Positions 10,554 to 21,567 of a stretch of 64,000 nt of DNA are shown one piece after another. Made by a program: the position numbers and the translations under genes. Within the stretch, counting starts at the first letter, position 1, and every line of letters begins with the position of its first letter. This DNA comes from Helopsaltes ochotensis (taxonomy: Eukaryota; Chordata; Aves; Passeriformes; Locustellidae), in NCBI GenBank assembly GCA_013400155.1, contig VXBM01000672.1, positions 134,115 through 198,114 on the forward strand. Direction: 5' to 3'. The notes beneath the pieces are model-generated. The model made no database searches and was not told the DNA's origin. It saw only the letters and a list, made by a program, of their open reading frames with translations.

Positions 10554-13500
10554 CTGGGAGGGAGAGAGGAGAGGGCTCAGGGAGGCTGCTGAACCATCCC
10601 ATCCCCGCTCCGTCCCTCCGGAATCCCGGGGAGGGGCTGCACGTCCCCCGGGCCCTCCCCTACCTTCATCCAAGTTGCCGATGGTCGCCTGCTTCTTCAG
10701 GAAGTCACTGCAGAGCTTCTTGTTGAGGCCGAAGGCCAGCATGTTGTGGATGAAGGTGCTGGGGGAGGACAGAGATGCTCTGGGTGAGAGGACGGCCAGG
10801 CTGCCCCTTCTTCTCCCCTCCCTCCTCCTCCTCTCCACAGCCCCCTGTAGCAGGCGCTGCTCAGCTCAGATATTCGACAGAAGGGGCAGGAGCAGGTCCC
10901 GCAGGGAGAAGCATCCAAGCTCCTCCGCTCCACCAGGGATGTCCCCAGTGGGGGAGCGGCTGGGAGGTGTCCCCCCCTCAGCAGCGGGGCCCCCGGGGGT
11001 GCTGCCCGTGCCCTGCTCACCCCAGCTGCCCGAAGGTGATGTTCTCGTTGAAGCGCAGGCTGTCGTCGCGCTCCTCCTGCGTCATGTGGCACCACTTCTC
11101 CCTGCAAGGGACAAGCCAGTCTGGCACCCCTCTGTCACCACTGTCACCTCAGGACCCCCAGTCTGCTTCCTCCCGCCCTGGGCCACATTGCTGGAGGACA
11201 GAAAGGCACCAAGAGCCCCTGGGAGGAGAGGAAGGCACCGAGAGCCTCTGGGTGTTGGACGAGCTCACAACATGGATCCACCTGCAGAGCTCTTGTCCTG
11301 GAGCAAAGCAAGAGGTGTCCCAGGAAAAATCTCATTCAACCGTGGCTTTGCCTGGAAAGGCCCGAAGATTAAGAGCTAAAAACAGCATCGATCCCTCCAG
11401 CACAGAGCTCACCTTCCGAGTGCCACCGTGGGCATGAGGAGGGAGCAGGGGGTGGCCATCCCAGCAGCCCCCCAGCCTGGCAGGGTGACAGGGGGACACC
11501 AGGCACCTGTCCCTCATCTGCAGCAAGGCTCCAACTCCCCGAATCCCCACCAGGGCAGTCCCCCAAACATACCTGCCCCTCCGGCAGGGCGGGAGCTCCC
11601 ACACCCCTCCCAAAATCCCAGCGGTGCCCTGAGGGTGCCCCGGCTCCACTCCGGCTCCCTGCGACTGCAGCATGGCCTTAAGGGATGGAGGGGTTCAAGC
11701 TCTGGGTGTTCGCAACCGGCTCTAGGCAGTGGCAGAGTCCCCACCCCGGGAATAAAGCCTGTGCCACTGGGGATGTCCCTTGGCGTGGTGGCAGCAGGGC
11801 TCAGTGCATGCATGCCAGGGAAACTACAGCTCCACGGTGAGGCCAGCCCCTTCCCGAGAAACCAGGTGAGGTTACAGGCAGAGGAGGAAAAGCGAGGAAA
11901 AAACAGGGATAGGCAGAAGAAAAATGGAGGAGAAGGAAGAGGAGAACAGCGGGAGAAGAACGGACACTTGTAGCTGGCCAGAACGCCAAGCAGGAGCGGG
12001 GAGCTGTGCTGGGTGGAAACTGGGATTGGGGGGGGGGTCTCATCCGAAATTCAGGGAGGTTGGCTCAGCCCCAGTGTGGCTGCAACTGGAAGAGGATGGG
12101 TGCTCAGACCCCACAAAGGGAGCCAGTCCCCAGTAAATCACCCCAACCCGAACGTGCAAAGCTGCTGAGCCGAGCCTCCAGCCACCAGCTCACTGTTTAT
12201 AGGGCTCTGGAAATGTGCACAATATGTTCCAGGGGATTTTGTTTAAAGAAAAAGAAAAAGAAGGTGTAACTTCTCTCAGATAAAGCTTAGGATAGCAAAT
12301 AAAACCCACAGCCAAATGTAGAGGGGAAGAATCGAATTAAGGGGCTTTGAAATCTGGAAGCAAAACTTCACAGACCCCACTGGCTCACTTACAGAAGAAG
12401 CATGTTTGTAACCCTTTTTTCTCCTGCCTTTTTATGTTTTGGAGGGAGGAAGAAGGGAGAAAAAAACATTAACAAAGTGACCCCCCCCCCAAAAAAAAAA
12501 ATCTGGCCGTATTTCTGGCTTATTACTGGAGAGTAACATGCCTGGGAAGGGAGAACACCCACATGTGGCTCCACTCAAAGCCTTTGATCTCCACACTGGC
12601 CCAGCAGGACAGGCACAGGGGTGAGGATCCCCCTGGGCTGTGGGGTTGTGTTTTGGGGTATCCTTGCCGTGCCTGGAAGTGCTGAGAACTCTCCATCAAC
12701 TCTTTCCTCTTCCAGCAGCAGCAGCAGCAGCAGCCTTCCTCCCCCTGGCACAGCAAACCCCAGCAGTGGCATTTACACCGTCCCTTAGCCAGGACATTCC
12801 TCAGCCACACAGAAAATTCACTGCCAGGCTTCCAAAAATCCTCATCCTCTTGCTAATGCCATCACCTGGAGGGATTTGCTCCCAGATCCAAGAGACTGTT
12901 CTCCTGCCCTGAGCCAGCTCGTGGCCCCAAGGACACGCTCCCAATTAGGACATGCAGCCCCCCCCATCTGTAATTTTAATTTTGTTAAGGGATGGCAGCA
13001 GAAAAGCACGTTAAGAATGGAAAAGGACCCAGCTTTTCCAGCTGGCAAAGGATCCCCAGCACCTCTAAGTGGCAGCAGAAGCCAGGAGCAAGCAGGAAGG
13101 ACAGGAGAGGGGGATGCTTTCTACACAAAGAGACTCAGTTCGTGTCCAAAACCTGCCCAGAGGGATGTTCCCAGAAAAATATCACAGCTTGAAACCATTC
13201 AGGCTCCTTTTTAAAAGAGGAAAATGAAAGAGAAGCTGATTTAAACCCCTCTGGCCCTTTGGGAGGATGATGCTCATGCCCCAACCTCCACGGAGAAAGG
13301 GCCTTGCAGAGCCCCCCAAAATCACATCCCCCCCTCCCCAGGGCAGGATCTGGACCTGAGGTGAGCCCCAGGCTGCGGACACTAAGGAAGGACAGGGACA
13401 GACACACCTCTTCTCCTCTTCCTCCCCAGGGTTCCCTCTGGAGCGGCGGCAGAAACGGGGCCGACAAAAGTGGCGCGTGAAAAGGTCATGCAAGACAGAG

Positions 13501-16500
13501 GGATGGAGGGGAACGGAGAGAAGAAGAGATGGAAGAAGGTCGTTAGAGGCACAGAGAGAGGAAAGAGAGAGAAAAAGAGGAGTTTAGTTCTGATTCCTTC
13601 CCCCCCTCCCCTGCCCTCCCCCCCCTCCAGAGGAGGAAAAACCTCCCCCAGGTCTCGCTGCAGCCCCGGGAGGACGAAGCCCGGCCACCCCAGAGATGTC
13701 CTGGTCACCCCATCGCAGAGCCGGCCTCAGCCCCATCCCCACGGACCTTCTGGGCATCTGCCACCGCCAAGGACCCACCTGGAATTCCAACCCCAGCCCC
13801 CACCACCCAGGTCCTCCCTGCAGGGATTTCCATCCCCAGCTCACTGCCAGGACTCTGCATCCTCTCCGGAGGACTCGGGGAGGTCACTGCCACCTCCCAG
13901 TCCCCTCCCGAGACGCTCGGGGTACTCCAGGCTGCGGTTCCCAAAGCTCCTTTGTTAGCCAGGCTCGTTCCTGCAGCCCAGGCAGCCTCAGCCATCAGAT
14001 TAATTGGGAGAGGCACTGGGAGCAGGGAGCAGCTGCCGGTGGCGTCTGTCCTTGTGAGGCATTTGCTGCTGCTAATTTGGGGCTTAATCAAAGCAAATGC
14101 GGTTCTGGTTACATTGCTGCTCAATAGGCTCTTTCCGTGCTTGCTTGGGAGAGAAAAAAAAAAAAAATAAGGAAAGCAATAAAGGGGAAAACAGGGATTG
14201 ATCCGTGAGCTGAGCCTGGCACAGCACCCAGGGTGCGAGCCAGGGCTGCTGCGGCTTAGCTGGGGAATTGGGGAGGACACAGAGGGAGGCTCGCTGTTCA
14301 AAAGGGCTGCCAGCGCTCCCTAAAGGGGCAGTGATTCCACCCCGAGCGCTCAGAGCCTCAGGGCACCGCACAGACCGCGGGAGGGGCCGGCTGGGAGTGG
14401 GAACCTGCGGTCAGGAGAGGAAGGAGCGGAGCCCTCACACAGCTCCGGGGTAGAGTAAGAGAAGGGCACAAGCTCGGCGAGTGTCTCACCCGCTTCTGCA
14501 CCCCGCCCCCGACACGAGCTGCCCCTTTCCCTGGCAGGTTTAGCACGATTTTGGGGGCTGGCAGTGCCACCATGCCCAGGTTCTCTCGGCGCTGGCTGCA
14601 GGTTGTCCCTCCTGGGGACAGCTGGGGACATCCCCTCCATCCACACCTCCCTGCTTGGCTGCACCGGGCACCTCCCAGACCTGCTGGCAAAGTCAGTCAG
14701 CACCAAGAGCCTGAGCCCAGGCTGGCATTTCTGGGCTCGTCTCTAGGGCTTGGTTCCTCCAAAAAACGCTGCACGGCAAGCAAGGGAACCTTCCAGCTCC
14801 CAAAGCCGTGCCAGGCTGCAGATCTCACCAGCCCACCCAGCAGCTTTCCAGTCGGGGATGGAAAGCAGAGCATTTCCTCAGGGCTGGACAAGCTCAGGGC
14901 TGTTGGGAGGAGCACCCAGGGGAGGGCTGGAGGGGACAGGGAGTGTCCTGATGCCACAGGGACCTGTCCTACCTGGTGGTGGGGGACCTCTTCCTGCGCT
15001 CGCAGTGCACGGCGTCGAAGAAGGCGGCGTTCCAGAACCGGAGGTTGTGCCTGCAGGGAGGGAGGGAGGGAGGGAGATGTTGGGAATGGCCAGTTGGGAT
15101 TTTATAGCTAGGGACACCCACAGGGTGCCCAGAGAAGCTGTGGCTGCCCCAGGATCCCTGGAAGTGTCCAAGGCCAGGTTGGAGGGATTTGGAGCACCCT
15201 GGGACAGTGGGAGGTGTCCCTGCCCATGGCAGGGGCGGGATGGGGTGAGCTTTACGGTCCCTTCCAACCCAAACCATTCCACAATCTCGCCCAGCCTGTC
15301 CCTGAGTCCTCCCTGGGGTCAGGATGGGCCAAACAAACCCGGCAGATTTCTGGACCAGCCCTTTGGTGGCCGCAAACACCCTCCCATTAGCACAAGGAAC
15401 GTCCCAAAGCCAAGGCCCCTCTGGGAGGGGCACTTGAGGACATCTGGGGACAAAAGCCCTCCCCAGGGAGGAGCCAGCTCGCCCCGGGGCTTTACCAGAT
15501 CGGCTGCTGCTTGAGGTGCATGTACAGGTAGATCTTCTCCCCTTTCTTCTCCTCCTCTGGGCTCTGCAGGGACACTGTGGGGACACACAGTCACACGCCA
15601 GCCTCTGGGGGACTCCCACCTTCCCACCCACGCGTGGATTTTGTGCCCACTCCCAGTTTGGCGGCTGAGCAGCCGGGATGGTTTGCAAACCAAACACATC
15701 CTCTACACATCCACAGCAACGGGGAGAGGAGCTCTGGGTGCCCTTGGAGGGCAGGGGCCAGCCCTGATGAAGGCAGGGATGTCCCAGGAGGATCCTGGAG
15801 GGGCAGGACCGCTGCTCTGGGAGCACACACAGCTACTGGGGGAGGCTGGTGCACCACCAGAGCTCAGAGGGAGTGCCCAAACCTCTGCAGCCTGTGACAC
15901 TGAGGACAAGATCCTCGCAGGATGAGAGTTGTGACTGGAATTTCAAACGCAGCCCCAAGGAATTCCAGCGTTCCCAGCCCTCTCTCCCTCCCCAGGGTGC
16001 CTCGGCCACGCTTCTGCTGCACTCACCCGTCTTCTTCAGCTTCTCCTTCGGTTTGTCTTCACCTTCGCTGTGGCACAAGAAATCAGCATCAGCTCCAAAA
16101 ATCCCAACAGCCCACGATCCCCCCAGCGAAGGGAACCTCATTTGAAAGACCCCCTGATCCCATGCCACCATCCCCAGGGCCACAAAGGTGACAAAGAGAC
16201 AGTGACGTCCCTCTCCTGGCACCCAGTACAGAGATGATGCAGAAAATCACGAGTTTGGAACCACACAACCCCATGGCTGTCTGGGTTTTGGGACAAATTA
16301 GGAGGGATTAGGACAATGGCCAAGGGAAACAGAACTCCCAGACCATGAGGTGACAGTGACTGAAGCGTGGGACCAGGCTGGAGATGACCTCTCATGGCCA
16401 TGGCAGCCCCATGGTGCCCCTACGCCCCAGGCTGGGTCATGATCCAGGTGCCTGCCCAGCCCCCCTGCCCCCCGAGGGTACCCACTCGCTCTTTTTGGGG

Positions 16501-18925
16501 GCAGGACCCTTCAGCTTGGTCTCCAGGCCCCCAAAGAAGCCCTTGACGTTCTCTGTCTTGGCCGAGGTGTTTTTCAGCAGCCTCTCTGCGATGTCTTTCT
16601 TCTCGGCCAGCCAGGTGTTGGCTGACTTCAGGTAGGAGTCGATGCTGCCCGTGGGCTTCTCCTTGGCCTCCAAGGGCAGGGCGTGAGGTTTCCCTGAGGA
16701 AAATGTGCCAGGAGCTCAGTGGGCCCATGGCCCTGAGTGCTGCCAGCTCCTGGGGACCTGCACCCAGCTCCACGATGCACCACCAGGAGATGGAAACCCC
16801 CAAGATCCCATCCCAGTTCCTGCAGGTTTTTGGTTTTATCCTCCCCACTCCCATTTTGGATAGAAAATCCCCATGGAGGAGTGGTCACCACACACCAAAC
16901 AATAAACCAAGGAGCTCATGGGCTGGGGCGTTTGCATCCCACCCCCAGGGGCCAGGATCACCTGGGGGTGGTCACGTACAAATATTCCTGGCTGGAAGCA
17001 AGGAGAAAGCAGCATCACCCCCTCAGCGAGGAGCTCTGCCAGGTTTGCATGGATTCTGGGCTCTTTTCCACCCGGGACACCCCTTCCAACACCTTTCCCA
17101 CGCACAGGACACATTTCAAACCAGCCCCCAGCACCAGCAGAGCCTCCACAGGGGTGCAGGTTCCCTTACCTATGTAGTAATAGGTGAAACACATGGTCAT
17201 GAGGTTCTTGGCAGGGCTGAAATCGTCCATCTGGTGACACCTGACACAGAGGGAGCACTCAGTGAGGGCACTGGGAAGGCGGGAGAGTGGGAACTCTGCC
17301 CTCAGGGCCTTTTGGGGGTGGCCACAAAGCCCCGGAGCGCCCCCAGGACTTACTCAAAGAGCACGAGGGCGAAGGACTGCATCAGGCGGTAGAAGGTCTG
17401 CTCCGAGACACACTTGGAGTTGCAGCGCTGCAGGGACAGAGCTCAGGGGTCAGCACAGCGCCAGGAACAGCCTCAGCCCCCCCGGGACCCCCACCGTGGG
17501 CACGGGGGAAAACACCACCCACGGCTGGGTCTCCCCCACAGAGACAGCATTGTGCCTGTCTGGGTTGTTTTTGGGATTTTTTTTTTTAGGGGATACGATG
17601 TGTCTGAGTGCTGGTGGGATTTAATGTTAAATAAAAGGAGTGAATTCTCGCCCACGTTGCAGCAAGGGTATATTTAACTGCTCAAAATGCATTTATTCGC
17701 TCCTGTATCTCTTTCTGCTGTGGTTCCTCATTTTCCCTGAGTTCCTGCCTTCCAAAAATACTCCTTTGGGATATAAATAAATCCCCCTGGCGTGAGGCTG
17801 TTGCAAAGCCCGTGCAGGATCCCTGCTGCCTCCCCACCGCTCCCCTCACCTGGGCGCTCACGTATCTCGCAAACCACTCCCTGCCCTTCCCGTTCTCGCT
17901 GCTGCAGAGCTCCCCAAACCGGGCCTTCTCCTCTTGGTCCAGATCCTCTCTGAAACAGGGAAAGGTAAAAAAAAAAAAAATCATTAAAGACAAGGGTGTG
18001 ACCTGCATCCTCTCAGCATCAGCATCCTGCACTGCGGTGCTGGAGTGGAGGAAGGCAGAGGAAGAGGAGGAGAGGAGCATCCATTTTGTCATCCCTCGCC
18101 TGGCGCTGCTCTTTTCTTCCTCCCTGGCAGGAGGGGAAGCAAAGGCAGAGGGAGAAGGGAAGAGCCAAGGAAGCAGGAGCAGAAACTGAGCTCCAGAGAC
18201 AGGCACGGAGCCCCAGAGCCAAAACAAGCCCTGTTGCTGCTCCTCACGCTCCATTTGCTCCATCCAGCCCGACACGGAGCCGCCGAGCCCCGGAGAGCAC
18301 GGCGCCGGGAGCTGGGGGATGAGGGGCTGGGGGCACAGCCACAGGGGCACTGAGGCACTCAGTGAGCGACAGTGGGGACAGGAGATGGGGACAGAGAGCC
18401 CCTGGCACGGGAATGGGGAGAGAGAGGAAGGGAGAGGAGCGGGGGTGGAAGAGGAGCTGGGAGAGGGGCGCAAGGCTGAAGCCGCGTCCCCTTCACAGGG
18501 AAGGACGCAAAGTGCCGCTCCCGGCGTGGGGAAGGAGCCAGCTCCGACCCCACATCCCGAGGGGCGTCCCTGGCACAGCCAGCCCCGCTCGCTCACCCCC
18601 CGGTGAAGATCTTCTCCACGTACGAACGCATGAACTCGCGGCGCTCGGCCGTGGCCTCGTCCTGCGCCGACTCCGTGCTGTGGCCGGAGGAGAAGGACTC
18701 GTTGGAGGAGGAGCGGCGGTAGCCACGCCAGTGCCGGGGCGAGTCGCCCATGTCGTTCTCGCTGTCCGCCGACTCGGTGGCATCGCTCTCCTCGGCGGCC
18801 ACGTCCCCCGCGTCCCCCCGGTGGCCGCCGTCGCTGGGAGCGGCGGGCTCGGAGGGGTGGCAGGCGGGCGTTTCGGCGTCGAAGTCGATGAGGTTCCCCA
18901 CGGGCACGTCCAGAGGGGCCTCCAT
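10504..18925 (-). CDS. KIAA0513: KIAA0513, 12 coding exons, complete coding region
   Basis: The exons join in phase to 1,236 nt, giving 411 residues plus a stop, which equals the human length as I recall it. Coding exons (minus strand, 5' to 3') are 18597-18925, 17850-17949, 17354-17427, 17170-17240, 16486-16693, 16027-16067, 15496-15574, 14973-15050, 13408-13437, 11021-11101, 10664-10758 and 10504-10553. All junctions are GT-AG. The N-terminal ~100 residues are acidic and Ser-rich and look disordered; the rest is a conserved helical body ending EQYKLLSDHIEQMATE. The start at 18925 has G at -3 and +4 and matches the human N-terminus (M-E-x-P, then VPVG-LIDF). No signal peptide or membrane segment is seen, so a cytosolic location is inferred. 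From memory, the human protein is brain-enriched and reported to bind KIBRA, HAX-1 and INTS4; an SBF1/SBF2-like domain assignment is less certain. Catalytic activity is unknown. The identity is very secure. Confidence 0.96.
10664..10758 (-). CDS. KIAA0513: KIAA0513 coding exon 11
   Basis: 95 nt, residues 364-396 (TFIHNMLAFGLNKKLCSDFL, then KKQATIGNLDE). The acceptor is ccccag and the donor is GAAG/gtaggg. Confidence 0.95.
11021..11101 (-). CDS. KIAA0513: KIAA0513 coding exon 10
   Basis: 81 nt, residues 337-364 (EKWCHMTQEERDDSLRFNEN, then ITFGQLG). The acceptor is cttgcag and the donor is CTGGG/gtgagc. Confidence 0.95.
13408..13437 (-). CDS. KIAA0513: KIAA0513 coding exon 9: 30-nt microexon
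   Basis: The exon encodes GNPGEEEEK within an R...KR context (residues 327-337) and corresponds to human GDAGEEEEK. The acceptor is gctccag and the donor is AGAG/gtgtgt. It starts and ends in the same phase, so including it adds exactly ten residues and skipping it keeps the frame (PTTR joined directly to EKW). It lies about 1.5 kb from exon 8 and 2.3 kb from exon 10. Including it restores the 411-residue total. It could be missed by automatic annotation. Confidence 0.88.
13438..14972 (-). other. KIAA0513 intron 8, purine-rich start and a candidate conserved element
   Basis: The intron is 1,535 nt. The microexon-proximal part is strongly purine/pyrimidine-skewed (about 13,480-13,640). Around 13,965-14,160 there is an unusual AT-mixed stretch with several homeodomain-type TAAT cores, treated separately as a finding. 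No additional exon is supported. Confidence 0.75.
14973..15050 (-). CDS. KIAA0513: KIAA0513 coding exon 8
   Basis: 78 nt, residues 301-327 (HNLRFWNAAFFDAVHCERRK, then RSPTT). The acceptor is ctgcag and the donor is CCAG/gtagga. It ends two bases into an Arg codon, which allows in-frame joining to either the microexon or exon 10. Confidence 0.95.
15117..15287 (+). mobile_element. CR1 LINE 3' fragment in KIAA0513 intron 7
   Basis: The sequence reads ggctgccccaggatccctgg, then gtccaaggccaggttgg, then ggtgtccctgcccatggc, then ggtcccttccaacccaaacc. It is oriented opposite to the host gene. Confidence 0.85.
15496..15574 (-). CDS. KIAA0513: KIAA0513 coding exon 7
   Basis: 79 nt, residues 275-301 (SPEEEKKGEKIYLYMHLKQQ, then PI). 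The acceptor is cccacag and the donor is TG/gtaaag; the Trp codon is split with exon 8. Confidence 0.94.
16027..16067 (-). CDS. KIAA0513: KIAA0513 coding exon 6 (41 nt)
   Basis: A short lysine/glutamate-rich exon, residues 261-275 (DEGEDKPKEKLKKT). The acceptor is ccacag and the donor is ACGG/gtgagt. It is poorly conserved in sequence but conserved in length and phase. Its length is not a multiple of three, so skipping would shift the frame. Confidence 0.9.
16486..16693 (-). CDS. KIAA0513: KIAA0513 coding exon 5
   Basis: 208 nt, the second-largest coding exon, residues 192-261. It includes GSIDSYLKSANTWLAEKKD and KGFFGGLETKLKGPAPKK. The acceptor is cctcag. The donor had to be chosen: GA/gtgggt keeps the frame and the human length, whereas the nearby TGG/gtaccc site would put a stop in the next exon. 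Confidence 0.94.
17170..17240 (-). CDS. KIAA0513: KIAA0513 coding exon 4
   Basis: 71 nt, residues 168-192 (CHQMDDFSPAKNLMTMCF, then TYYYI). The acceptor is tgtcag and the donor is ATAG/gtaagg. Confidence 0.95.
17354..17427 (-). CDS. KIAA0513: KIAA0513 coding exon 3
   Basis: 74 nt, residues 144-168 (RCNSKCVSEQTFYRLMQSF and following). The acceptor is ctgcag and the donor is GA/gtaagt; the last codon (E) is split with the next exon. Confidence 0.95.
17850..17949 (-). CDS. KIAA0513: KIAA0513 coding exon 2
   Basis: 100 nt, residues 110-143 (EDLDQEEKARFGELC through WFARYVSAQ). The acceptor is tttcag and the donor is CAG/gtgagg, ending in phase 0. Nearly identical to the vertebrate protein. Confidence 0.95.
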
Positions 18926-19069
18926 GGCTCTCCCGGGGGGATGTGGCAGTGTTGGGGACACTCGCTCCTCGTCCTTTTGTCCCTCACTGGGCCGTGGAGG
19001 CCATGGCTGGCGGGATGCTGGCTAAGGCAGGCAGCACCTCCTGGGGGGGCTCAGGCTACCACAGGGCAT
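18597..19069 (-). CDS. KIAA0513: KIAA0513 first coding exon with 5' UTR
   Basis: The coding part is 18597-18925 (residues 1-110). It has an acidic, serine-rich segment with SENDMGDSPRHW and RRSSSNESFSSGHSTES, then the conserved FMRSYVEKIF before a GG/gtgagc donor. The exon is CpG-rich. On the minus strand a pyrimidine-rich tract ending cctttcag lies just before 19069, so the exon probably starts there, with about 144 nt of 5' UTR. That UTR would begin with an ATG opening a 14-codon upstream ORF that stops before the main start. The acceptor is inferred; the coding part is certain. Confidence 0.85.
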
Positions 19070-20506
19070 CTGAAAGGCACAAGGAGGACAAAAGTGAGGA
19101 CAGGACCCCCGGGAAGCACCACCACGGACCGTGGGCAAGGCCAGCATGCAGGGTGTCCCCGGGATGTCCGTCAGCAGTGGAGGGACAGGCAGAGCTGGCT
19201 GCTCTCCACCAGCCACGTGAATCAGCAGTCCCATGGAACGCTCGCACGCTGCCGGCGCCGCTCGACAGGCTTTTCCATCCTTTAGCCCAGAAAAAGGGAC
19301 AATTGGAGCCTCGGCTCCATATGTCACATTTGGGATGTGACATCTCGTGGCCCGACGGGCAAAACGGGGCTGGCAGGAGCCAGCAGCTGGCAGGACACTG
19401 GTGGTTCTCCAGGGCAGCCCTGACGTCCTTCTGTCCCTGCCCTGTCTCTGCTCACGGGCCTGTCTGACCCCGTTTGGAAACAAAACATTTGGGATCATCT
19501 CCGGGGTGGAGCATCCTGGAGCTGAACACACACTGACTTAGCTGGGAATGGAAAGGGGATGCTGGACACGACAGGAACTGGAATGGGATGAGGACACAGA
19601 GCTCTGGACTGCAGTGAAGGGGGTTTGGCACCTCAGATTGCAAAGGTCCTGCAAAGGAGGTACAGAGAGCACAGGGATGGGGATGGAGTTCAGATATTCT
19701 GGCACGTGCCCATCCTGGACAGCGCTGCAGCAAAAGAGGCAAGGAAAGGGCCCCCCTGAAGCTGCCCCAGTGTCAGAGAGTCACTGATGTTCTCAGTGAG
19801 GGCGTTTCTGCCCCAGGAGGTGGCAAATTACAGCGTCTGAAACCCAGCACACGCTGCAGCATCCGGGCACAGGGTGGGACAGGAGCAGGGACAGCAGCAC
19901 AGCACGACAGCAACATGGACACAGCCCCGCTGCCTTCCAGGGAACTGATCCCAGCACTCAGGCAACCGCCCCCGGAGCAAAAACCCCCCAAAGGACCGAT
20001 GTCCAGCTCATCAGACAAGCAGGACTTCAAACCGAAACCAAATCTGACGTGTTTCACCAAGCACGGCACAGTGGGAAAACAACCCCTGGGCTGGAGGAGC
20101 AGCCAATCCTCCAGCAGCAGCCCCCTCCTCCTCCTCCTCCTGTCCTCCAGGGGCCCTTTGGGGCACCAGGCAGAGAGAGAAACACAGCTGGGAAAAGCCC
20201 CTGTCCCCCAGAGACAGCAGGGACGGAAAGGAAGGTCACCTCGGGTGGCAGAGCTGATGCAGCCCCCTCTGTCCCAGCCTCCCTCGCCTGAGCCCCCTGG
20301 CACACACCTCGAGCTGGCTCCCAGCAGCTGCAGGGACACGGCTGCCCTCCAGGAGCTGTGGAGAGTTTGGCTCCCGGGAGAGGAGCAGCCCAGGGCTGCG
20401 GCACAGCAGGGGCTGGCCGTGTTCCCGTGGGGAGCCAGCCAGCTGCAGCCTGGCTCCGTGTGTCCCTGGCAGTGTGAGCCATCCCAAACCTCCAGCTGCA
20501 GGGACC

Positions 20507-20592
20507 TCCATCCCTCCCTCCATCCCTCCATCCCTCCATCCCTCCATCATCCCTCCCTCCATCCATCCACCCATCCATCCCTCCATCCCTCT
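20507..20592. repeat. (CCATCCCT)n / (CCAT)n microsatellite
   Basis: About 86 bp of irregular CCATCCCT and CCAT units. Simple repeat only. Confidence 0.95.
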
Positions 20593-20656
20593 GCCCCCAG
20601 GAGCTGCAAAGTCCCTTTTGGCACTGATGGAGAGAAGGCTCCAGGGATTCCTCAGA

Positions 20657-20822
20657 GCCCCTTCCAGTGCCTAAAGGGGCTCCAGGAGAGCTGGAGAGGG
20701 ACTTTGGATAAAGGCATGGAGTGACAGGACACGGGGAATGGCTTCCCACTGCCAGAGGGCAGGGTTAGAGGGGATATTGGGAAGGAATTCCTGCCTGTGA
20801 GGGTGGGGAGGGCCTGGCACAG
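20657..20822 (+). mobile_element. CR1 LINE 3' fragment
   Basis: It has ccttccagtgcctaaagggg, ctggagagggactttgg, gccagagggcagggttag and gggatattgggaaggaattc in the order typical of the CR1 3' region. The terminal part is missing. Confidence 0.85.
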
Positions 20823-21519
20823 GGCGCTCCATGACCCTGCGGGAGAGAGGACTTGGAGTTCTGCCCAGCAGCCCCAGGGAGTGCATCCTGCTCACAGAGG
20901 GATGGAAAAGATTTAATCCCTCGCTGGCCAGCTCGTGGTAAAGCCCTGCCCTTGAGTGAAGGCCACCAAAGGGTGTTCCAAGGTGTTGGCAGCTGCTGGG
21001 GGTGCCCCAGGCTTCCCAGGCACCTCCAGAGGGGTTGGGATCTCAGCACAGAGCCCAGAAGAGCTTCAAAACCGAAACCAGCTGCAAAACCAGCCCTGTC
21101 CCCACTCCACAACCTGCCCACTGCTCCATCAGAACAAAATCCGGGGAAGGAATAGCCAAAACACCAAACGAGAGCCTCAGGTGCCACAGCTGGCACCATC
21201 CACTCACGGACAGCAGCACAGTCCCACCACTGCCCAGGCACAGCCCAGGGGGGAACCGTTCCTGTCTGGGACAAGTTTGAGAGCAAATGGGGGCTCTGAA
21301 ACAAAAAGGGACTTGTGGGCTGCTTGGGAGCCTTGGTACAACATCCTGAGCTTCAGCACCGTCCTGAAATCCAGCAGCTCCTGGGCTGACTTTGAAGCTC
21401 AACCAGACAGGTGGAGACACCAGCCCAGGAATATCATCCAGGGATGTGCTGAAGCCACTCATGGGAATGCCACAGGAAACCCATGGTGGCCTGAAACTTT
21501 GGAAAACACCCGTTTTTAC

Positions 21520-21520
<1 letters not shown>

Positions 21521-21567
<47 letters not shown>

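Larger units (their letters stand above)
10554..13407 (-). other. KIAA0513 introns 9-11
   Basis: Intron 11 (10554-10663) and intron 10 (10759-11020) are short and GC-rich. Intron 9 (11102-13407) contains no recognisable repeat element. It has a C10/A11 homopolymer junction at 12481-12501 and a (CAG)n tract near 12716-12731. No further exon is seen. Confidence 0.8.
15051..18596 (-). other. KIAA0513 introns 1-7
   Basis: All are short (113 to 647 nt). Intron 7 (15051-15495) holds a (GGGA)n run at 15056-15076 and a CR1 3' end. Intron 1 (17950-18596) is GC- and GA-rich. The others hold nothing recognisable. Confidence 0.8.
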
